Positions 26,424 through 34,516 are shown, counted from the stretch's first letter. The stretch is 64,000 nucleotides of DNA from Phycisphaerales bacterium (GCA_029268515.1 JAQWNP010000002.1:62001-126000), one strand, 5' to 3'. Numbers and translations: made by a program. Notes: generated by a model from the sequence alone, not told the origin.

Positions 26424-27311
26424 TCATCCGGCCATTGTCATTAAATGGTCTGCTGTGAGATCAATTCGCGACCGAAGGCGTTGGAGAATGGAGTCGAGCC
26501 GTTGTGACACACGGGACTCGCTGCATCCAACCGTGATGCCAACCTCCCGCATGGTGAGCGACTCGTAGTAGTACAGCGAAACGATCATCTGATCGACATC
26601 ATCTAGATCACGCGTAATCCACTGCCGTAGATCACGTCTCTGGGTCGCTCGGCTTGGACTGACCGCATGACGTTCAGGCAGGCACACTGGGTCATCATCC
26701 TCACCACCTGATGCTGTCGAAATCGTGACCACAACTGGCGGAGCGTCTTCACCGATGATTCGAGCGTACTCCGCGTCACCGACGTCCATTGTTGCTCGCA
26801 ACTCATCGCCGTCCGGATGACGGCCAAAGCGAGCGAGGAACAAGTCAACCTGCTGCTGCACAATCTTTGCCCGGCGACGCATCAGCCTTGGCACATGATC
26901 GAGCGAACGCAGCCAATCTTGCATGGACCCCCCAATACGACGGGAGCTGAAGGTCTCGAACTTCACGCCTTGGGCCGGATCAAACCGGTACATCGCATCT
27001 TCGAGCCCTAAGTAGCCTTGTTGCACAAGATCATCGACCTCGATATGGCTAGGGAGCATTGACCGCATTCGCTCAGCAATCGGGCGAACATGCGTTCGCA
27101 TGTAGTGAATGGTCAAGGTTTGCTTCGCCTCCAAACAGCGATGCTGCGTCCAAGCATCCCAACATGCTTGAATGGAGGGGTCAATTGAACGTCCCACCCG
27201 AGGGGACCGCCTCCCCTCAATACTGGAGTCCATTATCCGTCCGTGCCGCCGAATCGAAGTCGATTGTTCGACCTCGCTCAGCGACGACTGCTGCCGCGCA
27301 ATCCTGCTCAT
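26424..27311 (-). CDS. RNA polymerase sigma factor, sigma-28 (FliA/WhiG) type
   Basis: A sigma-70 family regulator. Region 2 is clear (EVDDLVQQGYLGLEDAMYRFDP, then GVKFETFSSRRIGGSMQDWLRSLDHVPR), region 3 follows (VDLFLARFGRHPDGDEL), and region 4 ends with an HTH (LTMREVGITVGCSESRVSQRLDSIL). This pattern is typical of flagellar and related group 3 sigmas. The start at 27311 (MSRIARQQ) is preferred because AAGGA lies 7 bases upstream; the open frame extends to 27386. No flagellar gene is adjacent, but a FlgM-like protein is encoded at 33019. Confidence 0.9.
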   Translation of the reverse strand: MSRIARQQSSLSEVEQSTSIRRHGRIMDSSIEGRRSPRVGRSIDPSIQACWDAWTQHRCLEAKQTLTIHYMRTHVRPIAERMRSMLPSHIEVDDLVQQGYLGLEDAMYRFDPAQGVKFETFSSRRIGGSMQDWLRSLDHVPRLMRRRAKIVQQQVDLFLARFGRHPDGDELRATMDVGDAEYARIIGEDAPPVVVTISTASGGEDDDPVCLPERHAVSPSRATQRRDLRQWITRDLDDVDQMIVSLYYYESLTMREVGITVGCSESRVSQRLDSILQRLRSRIDLTADHLMTMAG

Positions 27312-27507
27312 ATGACCGTCCTTGGTCTTGTTGGTGCCTTCTCTCTCCTGGCAACGCCATCCGAAGCGTTGCCCAACAACTGACATCGGATGAACAGCAG
27401 GGCAAGCAGAAGGCTGATGCTTTGAGAAGGAAAAGTGGTTGTGACGAGGATTGGCACATTTTATTCTCGGACGTTGCTCGTCCGAGAATGTTCAGAACCC
27501 CCCACTG

Positions 27508-27747
27508 CTACTGCAGAATGGGAATCACGAGTTGCACAAATACACCAAGCAACACACCCACCAAGATCAGTGCGGAAACCACCAATCCCGACATCACCGC
27601 CACTTGGCGAGCCCATGGCCCGTCTTGGTCAATCCACAATGCCTTGTAGACCATCGCCACACCGATTACCAACGGAATGCACAGCCAGTACCAACCGACT
27701 ACCAGCTCTGGGAAGGGCTGCAAGAATGGAATCCAAGCCAACATCAT
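27508..27747 (-). CDS. Small two-helix membrane protein
   Basis: A 79-residue protein with two predicted membrane helices (about 17-36 and 50-75) and a short charged loop between (WIDQDGPWARQ). No family recognised. Two Met codons (27747 and 27744) start it; the TGA stop of the upstream gene lies inside them, so it is coupled to the DUF6677-like gene. Confidence 0.65.
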   Translation of the reverse strand: MMLAWIPFLQPFPELVVGWYWLCIPLVIGVAMVYKALWIDQDGPWARQVAVMSGLVVSALILVGVLLGVFVQLVIPILQ

Positions 27748-28187
27748 GTGGCCTCTACGCGGCGTTCACGCTGCTGCCCTGGCCGTGGATAGAACGCCTC
27801 GAGAATGACGACGACGTTCATCAGCCCAGCCAATCCAATAAAGAGGGTTCCCACTGAATTCACGTGACCAAGGCTCCGCCACGCCCGTTGCTCATCCTCG
27901 GGCATGTCCTTCACGATCGCTTGATTCACTGCATCAATCGCCATCACGACTGGCCCAACACCTACCTGGGCATAGAACCAAAGGTAATCGTCCTCCGAAT
28001 CCACAGAATCGACGCCACCAATGAATAACCCGCCAAGCACCAACACCGCCATCCCCGCAAACACACGAATGGCTCGTATACGTTGGCCGAGGTACCAGTG
28101 GCCAAGACCCGGAAGCACCCAGGCCAGAATGGCGGCTACGGGCTCTAACGTGCGTTCAGGCGTTGAATCTTGGGGGCGTCGGGTCAT
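27744..28187 (-). CDS. Multi-pass membrane protein, DUF6677-like
   Basis: A 147-residue protein with about four hydrophobic segments. The opening AAILAWVLPGLGHWYLGQRIRA resembles TM2-like or DUF6677 planctomycete proteins, in which a Gly-rich turn and GHWYLGQ lie between the first two helices. The family name is from memory. It overlaps the next small membrane gene by ATGA, so the two probably form a complex. Confidence 0.6.
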   Translation of the reverse strand: MTRRPQDSTPERTLEPVAAILAWVLPGLGHWYLGQRIRAIRVFAGMAVLVLGGLFIGGVDSVDSEDDYLWFYAQVGVGPVVMAIDAVNQAIVKDMPEDEQRAWRSLGHVNSVGTLFIGLAGLMNVVVILEAFYPRPGQQRERRVEAT

Positions 28188-28277
28188 GCGGGTAGTTCGG
28201 GCTGCTCCGGACGCGAGTCCTCAGGAGATTGCATTGTCGGCTTCAGTGGAGTCCTCGGCAAGCCGATGGCCCATAGT

Positions 28278-28293
28278 AACGATCTTGATCGTT
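28278..28293. promoter_or_regulatory. 16-base inverted repeat, possible operator
   Basis: AACGATC, two T, GATCGTT: a perfect 7-base inverted repeat about 24 bases before the start codon at 28317, in the divergent gap next to the DUF6677-like gene. The spacing suits a dimeric repressor site. No matching regulator can be named. Confidence 0.35.
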
Positions 28294-28316
28294 CCCTTTC
28301 ATTGGAGCCTCACGAG

Positions 28317-28730
28317 ATGTCATACCAGCACATTCATGGCGACCAGCTTCGCCCACCGAACCCCCTCAGCGTTGTAGATCGCCGATCAGGCGCCGATCGC
28401 AGAGACATGGTCACGCCAGACGCCACTAATCTGGAGCGTCGCCGTGGGCCGGGTCGCCGCAGAACCGACTTCCTTCGCGCTGCCGAAGAGGGCGAAATGA
28501 CGGCTGAGCAGATGTTATTCATTCAGGCGATCGACACATTTAAGCGAGTCAATGGGAAGACATTCCCAACATGGACGGACGTCCTCGAAGTCGTACGAAA
28601 ACTCGGCTATCGCAAGACAATGGATAGCGAACTCAATCTTGGTGCTGACTGCGAAGACTGGACTGAGCCGTCAGATGCCGACAGTGGCATGAACCACTAC
28701 TCGTCACAAGTTGAAGATAACGCCGCCTAG
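28317..28730 (+). CDS. Conserved-looking hypothetical protein with Arg-rich N-terminus
   Basis: A 137-residue protein, start at ATG 28317 (MSYQHIHG). The first half has two similar Arg motifs, DRRSGADRR and ERRRGPGRRRTDF, followed by a helical domain (MTAEQMLFIQAIDTFKRVNG and FPTWTDVLEVVRKLGY) that looks like a small three-helix or wing-like fold, then an acidic tail. The Arg motifs may contact nucleic acid or a nucleotide. No known family. The earlier in-frame ATG at 28170 is antisense to the DUF6677-like gene and is rejected. Confidence 0.65.
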   Translation: MSYQHIHGDQLRPPNPLSVVDRRSGADRRDMVTPDATNLERRRGPGRRRTDFLRAAEEGEMTAEQMLFIQAIDTFKRVNGKTFPTWTDVLEVVRKLGYRKTMDSELNLGADCEDWTEPSDADSGMNHYSSQVEDNAA

Positions 28731-28741
28731 CCGTCCCAGAT

Positions 28742-29005
28742 CTAGTGGTTCTCGTACCAGTCCACATTGATCTGAATGTACTTCGTCCACTCTTCAGGCA
28801 AGTCTTCCTCTGGGAAGATTGCCTGAACTGGACACTCGTCGACACAGAGACCGCAGTCGATACATGTGTCGGGATCGATGTACAACATCTGAGACGGATC
28901 AAACTCGGCCTCATCCTTCGTTGGATGAATGCAGTCAACTGGGCAAACATCTACACAGGCCCCGTCTTTGGTGCCAATACAAGGCTCAGCGATGATGTGC
29001 GTCAT
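28742..29005 (-). CDS. Ferredoxin with two iron-sulfur clusters
   Basis: An 87-residue ferredoxin. The first motif is CIGTKDGACVDVCPVDC, with a seven-residue gap between the first two Cys as in 7Fe ferredoxins; the second is CIDCGLCVDECP. It therefore probably holds one [3Fe-4S] or [4Fe-4S] and one [4Fe-4S] cluster. Start ATG 29005 has AAGGAG upstream at a 10-base spacing. It converges with the gene at 28317, ten bases apart. Confidence 0.9.
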   Translation of the reverse strand: MTHIIAEPCIGTKDGACVDVCPVDCIHPTKDEAEFDPSQMLYIDPDTCIDCGLCVDECPVQAIFPEEDLPEEWTKYIQINVDWYENH

Positions 29006-29165
29006 CGAGCACAGTCTCCTTACAAATGGGCTCAAACAAGCCCGTATGGTAGCAGGCTGCCCCGTCGTCAAATGGGGCTCTGTTACTGAGAAACTGTCGA
29101 CCAAACCAAGCGATCGCCTCCAACGAACCAAAGAACGATACTCAAATACAGAACCGTTTCAGGTC

Positions 29166-29275
29166 CGAAGGCCCGCTCCTTGCTCACCTCAAATCGAACG
29201 TGGGTGGAACTCGAAGGCCCCGCCTTGGCTGACCCAAAATTGAACACGGGCGGAGCTTGAAGGCTCCGCCCGTGT
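29166..29275. repeat. Degenerate 46-bp tandem repeat
   Basis: Units begin at 29166 (CGAAGGCCCGCTCC), 29212 (CGAAGGCCCCGCC) and 29258 (TGAAGGCTCCGCCC), exactly 46 bases apart. The second half of each full unit also matches (AAATCGAAC at 29191, AAATTGAAC at 29237). The third unit is partial. It lies downstream of the histone-like gene. Confidence 0.6.
29244..29275 (-). terminator. Strong hairpin, probable terminator of the histone-like gene
   Basis: A 13-base perfect stem ACACGGGCGGAGC / GCTCCGCCCGTGT with a 6-base loop, 29 bases beyond the histone-like stop. Read on the minus strand it is followed by TCAATTTTGGG, so the T-run is weak. Confidence 0.6.
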
Positions 29276-29304
29276 GTATGAACTGAATCGCTGAGAAATA
29301 GGCG

Positions 29305-29445
29305 CTATCTGCGTCTAGTTGCCTTCTTGCGAGTCGCCTTCTTACGGGTGGCCTTCTTACGAGTGGCCTTCTTACGAGTGGCCTTCTTGCGGGTGGCCTT
29401 TTTGCGACCACCAGCTTTCTTTCTTGTGGCACGTTTCTTTGCCAT
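29305..29445 (-). CDS. Histone H1-like KKATR-repeat protein
   Basis: A 46-residue, extremely basic protein: MAKKRATRKKAGGRKKATRK opens it, then the pentad KKATR runs on to the end RRR. About six ATRKK units are in tandem and there is no acidic residue. This is the composition of bacterial H1-like nucleoid proteins (lysine/alanine-rich tails of the Hc1 and AlgP kind). It should bind DNA without sequence specificity. The start ATG 29445 has CAGGAG 9 bases upstream. Codons of the units differ (ACT, ACC, ACA and CGT, CGC), so the repeat is kept at protein level. It is followed by a strong hairpin. Confidence 0.85.
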   Translation of the reverse strand: MAKKRATRKKAGGRKKATRKKATRKKATRKKATRKKATRKKATRRR

Positions 29446-29593
29446 GTATTTGATCTCCTGTTTCTACGCTAGCGTGTCGGAGAATGCGCAGGAACTGCGT
29501 GCGGAACGTCCGCTTAGCAAAATTTTTACCTTCATCGGGCCTGTCTGTGAAGTCTCTTGACAGAAAAAAAATTACTATGGGAGAATACATGCA

Positions 29594-30316
29594 GTGGATA
29601 ACACCTCCGTGATACACATCATCGTCCATGGATCGGCGGGCCGTATGGGGTCTGCGGTGACCTCAATTGCTGGCGAGATGTCAGACTTTGAGCTTGCTGC
29701 AGGAGTCAGGCGTCTTGAGCAATATTCTGATGCTGATCGGGCCAAACTTGCGTCACTTCAGCCAGATGTTGTACTTGATTTCACGCTCGATCCAGGACCG
29801 CTGGCGGGATTGGAATTAGCCCAAGAATCTGGCTGCCCATTGCTGGTAGGAACAACCGGCATGTCGCAGCAAACTACTGAAAAAATAGTACTTGCAAGCA
29901 AAAGTCTCCCTGTACTCCTGGCTCCAAATACATCGATCATGGTGGCTCAGATGCGACAGCTTGTCACCACTGCAGCGGCCTTTTTTGGAGTGGATACAAA
30001 GGTATCTATTGAGGAGACGCACCAATCAACCAAAAGGGATGCGCCGTCTGGAACTGCCCTTGATTTAGCCGCTGCGATCAGCGCCGTTAATCCAAAATCA
30101 CAGGTTCGAGACCACATCAAAAGCAACCGCATTGAGGGGGCTTCGCCATCCCACGAAATCAGTTTTGAGACCCCTGAAGAAATTTTTAAAATATTTCATA
30201 ATGCGCGATCAAATAGGGCCTATGCGCTGGGTGCGCTCACTGCAGCCCGCTGGATTGTTGGCCGTTCTCCGGGTTGTTATTCGATGGCCGATGTGGTCAC
30301 ATCGCCTCCAAAATGA
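29594..30316 (+). CDS. dapB: 4-hydroxy-tetrahydrodipicolinate reductase
   Basis: Lysine and diaminopimelate pathway enzyme. The 240-residue protein has the nucleotide-binding start IIVHGSAGRMG (about 8-18), VVLDFT near 57-62, VGTTG near 82-86 and the active-site block EETHQSTKRDAPSGTALD near 143-160 (usually ELHH...KKDAPSGT; the second His is Gln here). Start is GTG 29594 with GGGAG upstream. It seems monocistronic. Confidence 0.93.
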   Translation: MDNTSVIHIIVHGSAGRMGSAVTSIAGEMSDFELAAGVRRLEQYSDADRAKLASLQPDVVLDFTLDPGPLAGLELAQESGCPLLVGTTGMSQQTTEKIVLASKSLPVLLAPNTSIMVAQMRQLVTTAAAFFGVDTKVSIEETHQSTKRDAPSGTALDLAAAISAVNPKSQVRDHIKSNRIEGASPSHEISFETPEEIFKIFHNARSNRAYALGALTAARWIVGRSPGCYSMADVVTSPPK

Positions 30317-30325
30317 TCGCTTCAT

Positions 30326-30391
30326 GGTGACATCTAACTACGATGTCCGGTGTCGATCCTTCCTTGTCTGTCCTTAATGGTCACCTTTTTT
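30326..30391 (+). terminator. Possible terminator after dapB
   Basis: GGTGAC (30326-30331) can pair with GTCACC (30380-30385), followed at once by six T. Inside, GACATC and GATGTC form a smaller 6-base stem that would compete. The long loop makes this a weak call. Confidence 0.35.
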
Positions 30392-30420
30392 ATGGCCTCT
30401 AGATTGGTGGTTTCTTAGAA

Positions 30421-31647
30421 ATGTCCAGTGGAATTGAGCAACGTGAACTTTCCTGTGGTGCAAGATTGGTCGCTGAGCCTATCGCCGGTGTTTCATCCGT
30501 CGCAGTCAGTTGGCTTTTGTCCGCTGGCACGGCAACCGACCCACCACATGCTGACGGATATGCGGCGCTGTTAAGTGAATTGATCTTTCGTGGTGCAGGC
30601 GGATTGGATAGCCGCCAACTGAGTGATGCTTTTGATCGAATCGGTGTACAACGTCACATCACAGTTCGTTCAAGACACATGGCATTGTCTGCGAGTATGG
30701 TCAGTGATCATGTGAATGAAGCAATCGATCTTCTCACAACAACAGTGCAACAACCACTTCTTCCAGAGGCGGCATTAGATCCAGTACGAAGTCTATGCCT
30801 GCAGTCAGTTAAGGGCCTTGACGATGATCCTCAACACCTTGCCATGGTGCGTTTAGCACAGTGCCATTTGCCAGAACCCTTCAATCGAAGTGGCTACGGA
30901 CAAGAAGAGGTACTGATTGGTGCTGGTATCGATGAACTTCGTGAGCACTGGGAAACAAGAGCAGTAGCGGATGGATCAATCATCGCAGTTGCTGGGAACA
31001 TTCAAGTGGACGAGATTGCCGAACGGTTTGACCAGGCGCTTCTTGGGCGCGTCGGCCAGGTCTCAGAAATCGACGTAGCTGCAAAAGGGGCAATGGGCCG
31101 CCACCACTTCGAGGCAGATGCTTCGCAGGTTCACCTTGGTATCGCATTCAATGCGCCGAAGGAAGCCGATCCCACAAGCATGCTGCAACGTTTGGCGATT
31201 CGTGTTTTGAGTGGCTCAAGTAGTGGGCGTTTATTTACAGAAGTCAGGCAAAAGCGTTCTCTCTGTTATAGCGTGGGCGCTTCCTATCACTCTGGAAGAG
31301 ACCGTGGCTATGTCACAATCTATGCAGGAACTACTCCAGAGCGGGCCCATGAAACACTTGAGGTGTGTCAGATGGAGTTGGCCAGGATGGCTCAAGGCGT
31401 GACGGAGCAAGAATTCCAGCGGGCTGTCATTGGCCTCAAAAGCCGGCTCATCATGCAAGGTGAATCAACGCAAGCCAGGGCAGGTGCACTGGCTTATGAC
31501 ATGGATCGGCTCGGCCATGCTCGTTCACTTGCCAGTATTGCCGATCAAATCGACGAAATTGACTGCCATCAACTCAATGAATATCTATCAAAACACCCAT
31601 TTCAGCCGGAAACGGTTGTTTCACTTGGTTCTCGAGATATTCAATAG
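30421..31647 (+). CDS. M16 peptidase-family protein lacking the zinc motif
   Basis: A 408-residue M16B-fold protein with two homologous domains. Where active members have HxxEH (HFLEHM), this one has YAALLSELIF with neither His, so zinc binding is not expected. The C-terminal domain keeps the LFTEVRQKRSLCYSVGASY block typical of M16 and its substrate-binding Arg/Tyr pair. Such non-catalytic forms normally work as partners of an active subunit (as in mitochondrial processing peptidase alpha). No active M16 gene lies in the window. Confidence 0.85.
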   Translation: MSSGIEQRELSCGARLVAEPIAGVSSVAVSWLLSAGTATDPPHADGYAALLSELIFRGAGGLDSRQLSDAFDRIGVQRHITVRSRHMALSASMVSDHVNEAIDLLTTTVQQPLLPEAALDPVRSLCLQSVKGLDDDPQHLAMVRLAQCHLPEPFNRSGYGQEEVLIGAGIDELREHWETRAVADGSIIAVAGNIQVDEIAERFDQALLGRVGQVSEIDVAAKGAMGRHHFEADASQVHLGIAFNAPKEADPTSMLQRLAIRVLSGSSSGRLFTEVRQKRSLCYSVGASYHSGRDRGYVTIYAGTTPERAHETLEVCQMELARMAQGVTEQEFQRAVIGLKSRLIMQGESTQARAGALAYDMDRLGHARSLASIADQIDEIDCHQLNEYLSKHPFQPETVVSLGSRDIQ

Positions 31648-31696
31648 CTTGGCTGCTTGCGGCGATTCGCCCCTCAAGCAGTGCTAAGATGCCCAG

Positions 31697-31951
31697 ATGC
31701 AGCAACAAATGACTGATCTCATTAAGCCGGGCAATAGGGTGAAGGTGACCCAGCAGACACCCCTGCGTGATCGCACCTGGTCAACCTGTGTCGAAGGAAT
31801 CATCAACCGCTATCGTCAGGCAAAGACCGGTTCATGGTTTGCGCACGCAAAGGATGATCAGCTCTGGCTTGATCGCCTGGAACTGCAACTAGACGACGGC
31901 GAAATCACCATTTTGAACCTTGACCAGTACACGCTGATTGAAGCAGCCTAA
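31697..31951 (+). CDS. Small hypothetical protein
   Basis: An 84-residue soluble protein, rich in beta-strand-like segments (NRVKVTQQTPLRD, LWLDRLELQLDDGEITILNL) that could form an SH3-like barrel. No family recognised. It follows the M16-like gene by 49 bases on the same strand and may be co-transcribed with it. Confidence 0.6.
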   Translation: MQQQMTDLIKPGNRVKVTQQTPLRDRTWSTCVEGIINRYRQAKTGSWFAHAKDDQLWLDRLELQLDDGEITILNLDQYTLIEAA

Positions 31952-32003
31952 CCACAGCTGTGGGCTGTTCTTGCTCAACGGATAAGTTCAGTCGATGTAT
32001 TTC

Positions 32004-32954
32004 TTAGTTGCTAAGAAATGCATTTTCTGCCTGCTTCACATTTGCGGACATCAACTGTGCAAGCAGCTCCGTTTGAATCGGAGAGAGATTGCCCGCTTCG
32101 TAATTTTCGAGCAAGAACACGACTAAACGAGAGAGTACAACCTCGAAATCCATGAGGGAAGCGCTGGCGGCAGCAATTCTTTCATCAGCACCGATGACCG
32201 AAGTGCCAGCCTGTAGCTTCTGTTCAGTTTCTTTTGAAACGATCAAGAAATCAGGCATATCCTCACGAATTTCAACGATGGCGCGTTCGGTTTGGCTGGG
32301 TACTGAATCGGCGTCTTGTTCACCTGGCTCGTTCTCTCGCAGATAAAGCATGGCATCAATCATGGCTTGTTTGAGTACCTTGCTTTCTATTTTCTCAGGA
32401 ACCTCCGATGGAACCGTTTGAGAGGTTGTTTGTGTATTGCCCGCCTTGGTCGCTGGTGGAATCTCAAGTGCGAAAACGTCATCGAACTGTTGGCCATCCT
32501 CTTGAAGCATGATGACGCGAAGCATGCCGTTCTCGTTGGTGGCGGTGTTTGGAAGTGGGAAGCGATAGAGATACGTATCAGTGACATCATCCCAGTGCGC
32601 CTGATTGGTAGACAGGTCACGAAGATCTGTTTCCCAGAGGCCCAGTGGCGGAGCATTCCGAACGCGCCCGGTCGAATCGCTATAGGTAATCGCCATCTGT
32701 CCCGTCGACTTAATAGGATCTCCTGTTGGATCCATGAACTCGACACGCAGTTCGACCACGGGTGGGCTCATGTCTGCCTGATTGATGACGCGGGTGAGCG
32801 GATGCACGCGCATGGACTTTGGCCATAAAGTCCAGACACCGGTGGCATCTTTATTTTCTAGGGCCTGCTTCTGTGTGGATGATTGACAGCCCCAACTGCC
32901 AAGGAAGCTGGTCAAGAGGATCAAAACCGTGATGGTGTAAAGCCAAGTATTCAT
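32004..32954 (-). CDS. Lipoprotein of unknown function
   Basis: A 316-residue lipoprotein, start ATG 32954, signal peptide ending in lipobox GSWGC. The first half has beta-rich segments (VELRVEFMDPTGDPIKSTGQ) like an immunoglobulin-type domain; the second half is helical and acidic. No known family. It is alone in its unit, convergent with the small gene at 31697. Confidence 0.7.
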   Translation of the reverse strand: MNTWLYTITVLILLTSFLGSWGCQSSTQKQALENKDATGVWTLWPKSMRVHPLTRVINQADMSPPVVELRVEFMDPTGDPIKSTGQMAITYSDSTGRVRNAPPLGLWETDLRDLSTNQAHWDDVTDTYLYRFPLPNTATNENGMLRVIMLQEDGQQFDDVFALEIPPATKAGNTQTTSQTVPSEVPEKIESKVLKQAMIDAMLYLRENEPGEQDADSVPSQTERAIVEIREDMPDFLIVSKETEQKLQAGTSVIGADERIAAASASLMDFEVVLSRLVVFLLENYEAGNLSPIQTELLAQLMSANVKQAENAFLSN

Positions 32955-33018
32955 GGCAGACAAGAATAACCTTCTATGGCGGCAATCTTGTCAGAATTTT
33001 ATCGATTCGACCAAATGC

Positions 33019-33345
33019 TCAGGGTTCTATAGTTGGCTCATCAAGATCAGCTGCGAGCCGGTCAATAGCCACATTAAGCATGTCATCAGTGACATATTGA
33101 TCAGTTGCAATCATCTCTCTGACGGCCTCAATTCGGTCCTCACGAGGGGGGGCCATTGATTTGAGCATCCCGAGGAAGCGGGCATGATCAGAAACATCTA
33201 TTCGGTCGGTGTTGATATCAGATTCGCCGGGGCGAAGTTGATTCGCGCTTCCGCGCAGTCCTTCCGAATCGCTATCTGGTCGCTTCGGTCGATCTGACGG
33301 TCCCACCTGACCGCTGCCTGGACCTATTGATGAGATCTCTGACAT
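33019..33345 (-). CDS. flgM: FlgM-like anti-sigma-28 factor
   Basis: A 108-residue protein: a disordered Ser/Pro/Gly-rich N-terminal half and a C-terminal half with the pattern DRIDVSDHARFL...REDRIEAVREMIATDQYVTDDMLNVAIDRL, the arrangement of FlgM (R[IV]xx[IV]Rxx[IV]xxGxY followed by a last helix). FlgM holds the flagellar sigma factor until the hook is complete. Start ATG 33345 (MSEISS) has AAGGAG nine bases upstream. The candidate target is the sigma-28-type protein at 26424-27311. The assignment is by pattern only. Confidence 0.65.
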   Translation of the reverse strand: MSEISSIGPGSGQVGPSDRPKRPDSDSEGLRGSANQLRPGESDINTDRIDVSDHARFLGMLKSMAPPREDRIEAVREMIATDQYVTDDMLNVAIDRLAADLDEPTIEP

Positions 33346-33592
33346 TTCGAAAAACTCCTTCCGCACCTACCACCTGTAGGTGTGTTGCCCTGTATCGGCT
33401 CCCTAATTAGATCCCACGCTCTTGGCGATGCGGAAGCACCTGGGGAAACCCGCACTCGCCAATAAGATTATCGACGTTGGCCCCTTCGTATCTTGAACTT
33501 TCCAACAAACCGCCTCTTTGACACAAGTAGGCAGGGTTCGTAAGGTTACGTTGGTTATTAGGGACCTTAAAGGGGGTTTTTAGAGTGGCACT
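33346..33592. other. Divergent intergenic region with a stable hairpin, possible structured RNA
   Basis: Between the FlgM-like gene (minus) and a lipoprotein gene (plus). It contains a hairpin at 33422-33462: TTGGCGA/TCGCCAA then TGCGG/CCGCA with a single bulged C, and an inner GGG-GAAA-CCC alternative. A second weaker stem (GCCT/AGGC) lies near 33510-33530, and the plus strand ends in a short T5 just before the lipoprotein start. No known riboswitch or 6S match could be made by eye. Confidence 0.35.
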
Positions 33593-34516
33593 ATGTTGAT
33601 CAATCGGTTGGGATTTTCTCCTGCGGGGCATTCTTTAGGCAACATTATTTGTTTGCTTGTACTGACCATTGTTTTTTCTAGTTGTGCCCCTGACGGGCCT
33701 CATCAGAGTACGTCACCAGTGGCGGCAAGTTCGAGCGGCCAACCATATGACTTTGGCCAGAATTGGGACCCAGGCATGGTTCCAGCGAGCCCCGAAGCAG
33801 ACTTTCAATCCTCACCCAGTGAAACATATTGGGTTTTGGTCTTGGCAACTTTTACAAACGACCAGCACCTGACCCAGGCCCAAAAGTGGCTAAGAGATGC
33901 TCAGACATTGTTGCCTGCGCTATCTGCAGCAAGGACTGAGCCCCATCGGCACGGAACCATGGTGGTTTGGGGGCGATATAACGGTTGGGATGATGATCGC
34001 GTGGAGCCTGATCGGGAACAAATTTTGGCGATGGAGGTTGAGGGTCGTCAACTCTTTCGGTCTGCGATGCTCAAGAAGATCGAAGCAAAGCCACGACCCG
34101 GCGAGCTCGCTCCATTTGACCTCAGATCAGCCCGAGTGGAGTTCCCTACCGTTGTACCTCTCTATACGTTGGATGTCGCCGTATGGGTAGATCTGGATGA
34201 TCCCCAGGGCATGGATAGGAATGCCCGGCGCCGCCGTGCGGAGTCTTACGCCAGTCAGCTTCGTAGCCAGAATAAACCAGCGTACTTTCATCACAATGAA
34301 GATCTACAAATGAGTTCGGTGACCGTTGGGCTGTTTGATCGTCGAGCGTTAGATCCTTCAACGGGCCTGCGCAGCATTGAAGTCGATGAACTGGCCAATC
34401 AGTTCCCTGCTCGGCTACTCAATGGTGCCCCACTCGAAACGCCAATGGACGCCACTGATCCAAGCCAAGGAACATACCGCCAGCGTCCCTTCCTTGTCGA
34501 GGTGCCTGAATTGTAG
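33593..34516 (+). CDS. Lipoprotein of unknown function
   Basis: A 307-residue lipoprotein with a signal peptide and lipobox FSSC at about residue 31. The mature part has a Ser-rich linker, then a mixed alpha/beta domain (TYWVLVLATFTNDQHLTQAQKWLRDA) that resembles a SPOR-type strand-helix pattern, but the match is weak. No known family. It stands alone, with the structured region upstream. Confidence 0.7.
   Translation: MLINRLGFSPAGHSLGNIICLLVLTIVFSSCAPDGPHQSTSPVAASSSGQPYDFGQNWDPGMVPASPEADFQSSPSETYWVLVLATFTNDQHLTQAQKWLRDAQTLLPALSAARTEPHRHGTMVVWGRYNGWDDDRVEPDREQILAMEVEGRQLFRSAMLKKIEAKPRPGELAPFDLRSARVEFPTVVPLYTLDVAVWVDLDDPQGMDRNARRRRAESYASQLRSQNKPAYFHHNEDLQMSSVTVGLFDRRALDPSTGLRSIEVDELANQFPARLLNGAPLETPMDATDPSQGTYRQRPFLVEVPEL

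Larger units (their letters stand above)
29006..29304. other. Intergenic stretch upstream of ferredoxin
   Basis: About 300 bases between the ferredoxin start and the histone-like stop, both on the minus strand. The left half holds the ferredoxin ribosome-binding site and no gene that I can support. The right half holds a degenerate 46-base tandem repeat (29166-29275) whose last unit forms a strong hairpin. Confidence 0.6.

Noticed and set aside
29184-29432. Minus-strand frame with RRPLVRRP repeats
   Set aside because: It is another frame of the same KKATR repeat and lacks a start signal.
29327-29560. Plus-strand frame with VAFLR repeats
   Set aside because: It is the reverse complement of the KKATR repeat gene, which has a ribosome-binding site and biological sense.
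33346-33592. Identification of the spacer as 6S RNA, SRP RNA or a c-di-GMP riboswitch
   Set aside because: The stem-loops did not match the conserved bases of those families by eye, so only an unnamed structured region is reported.
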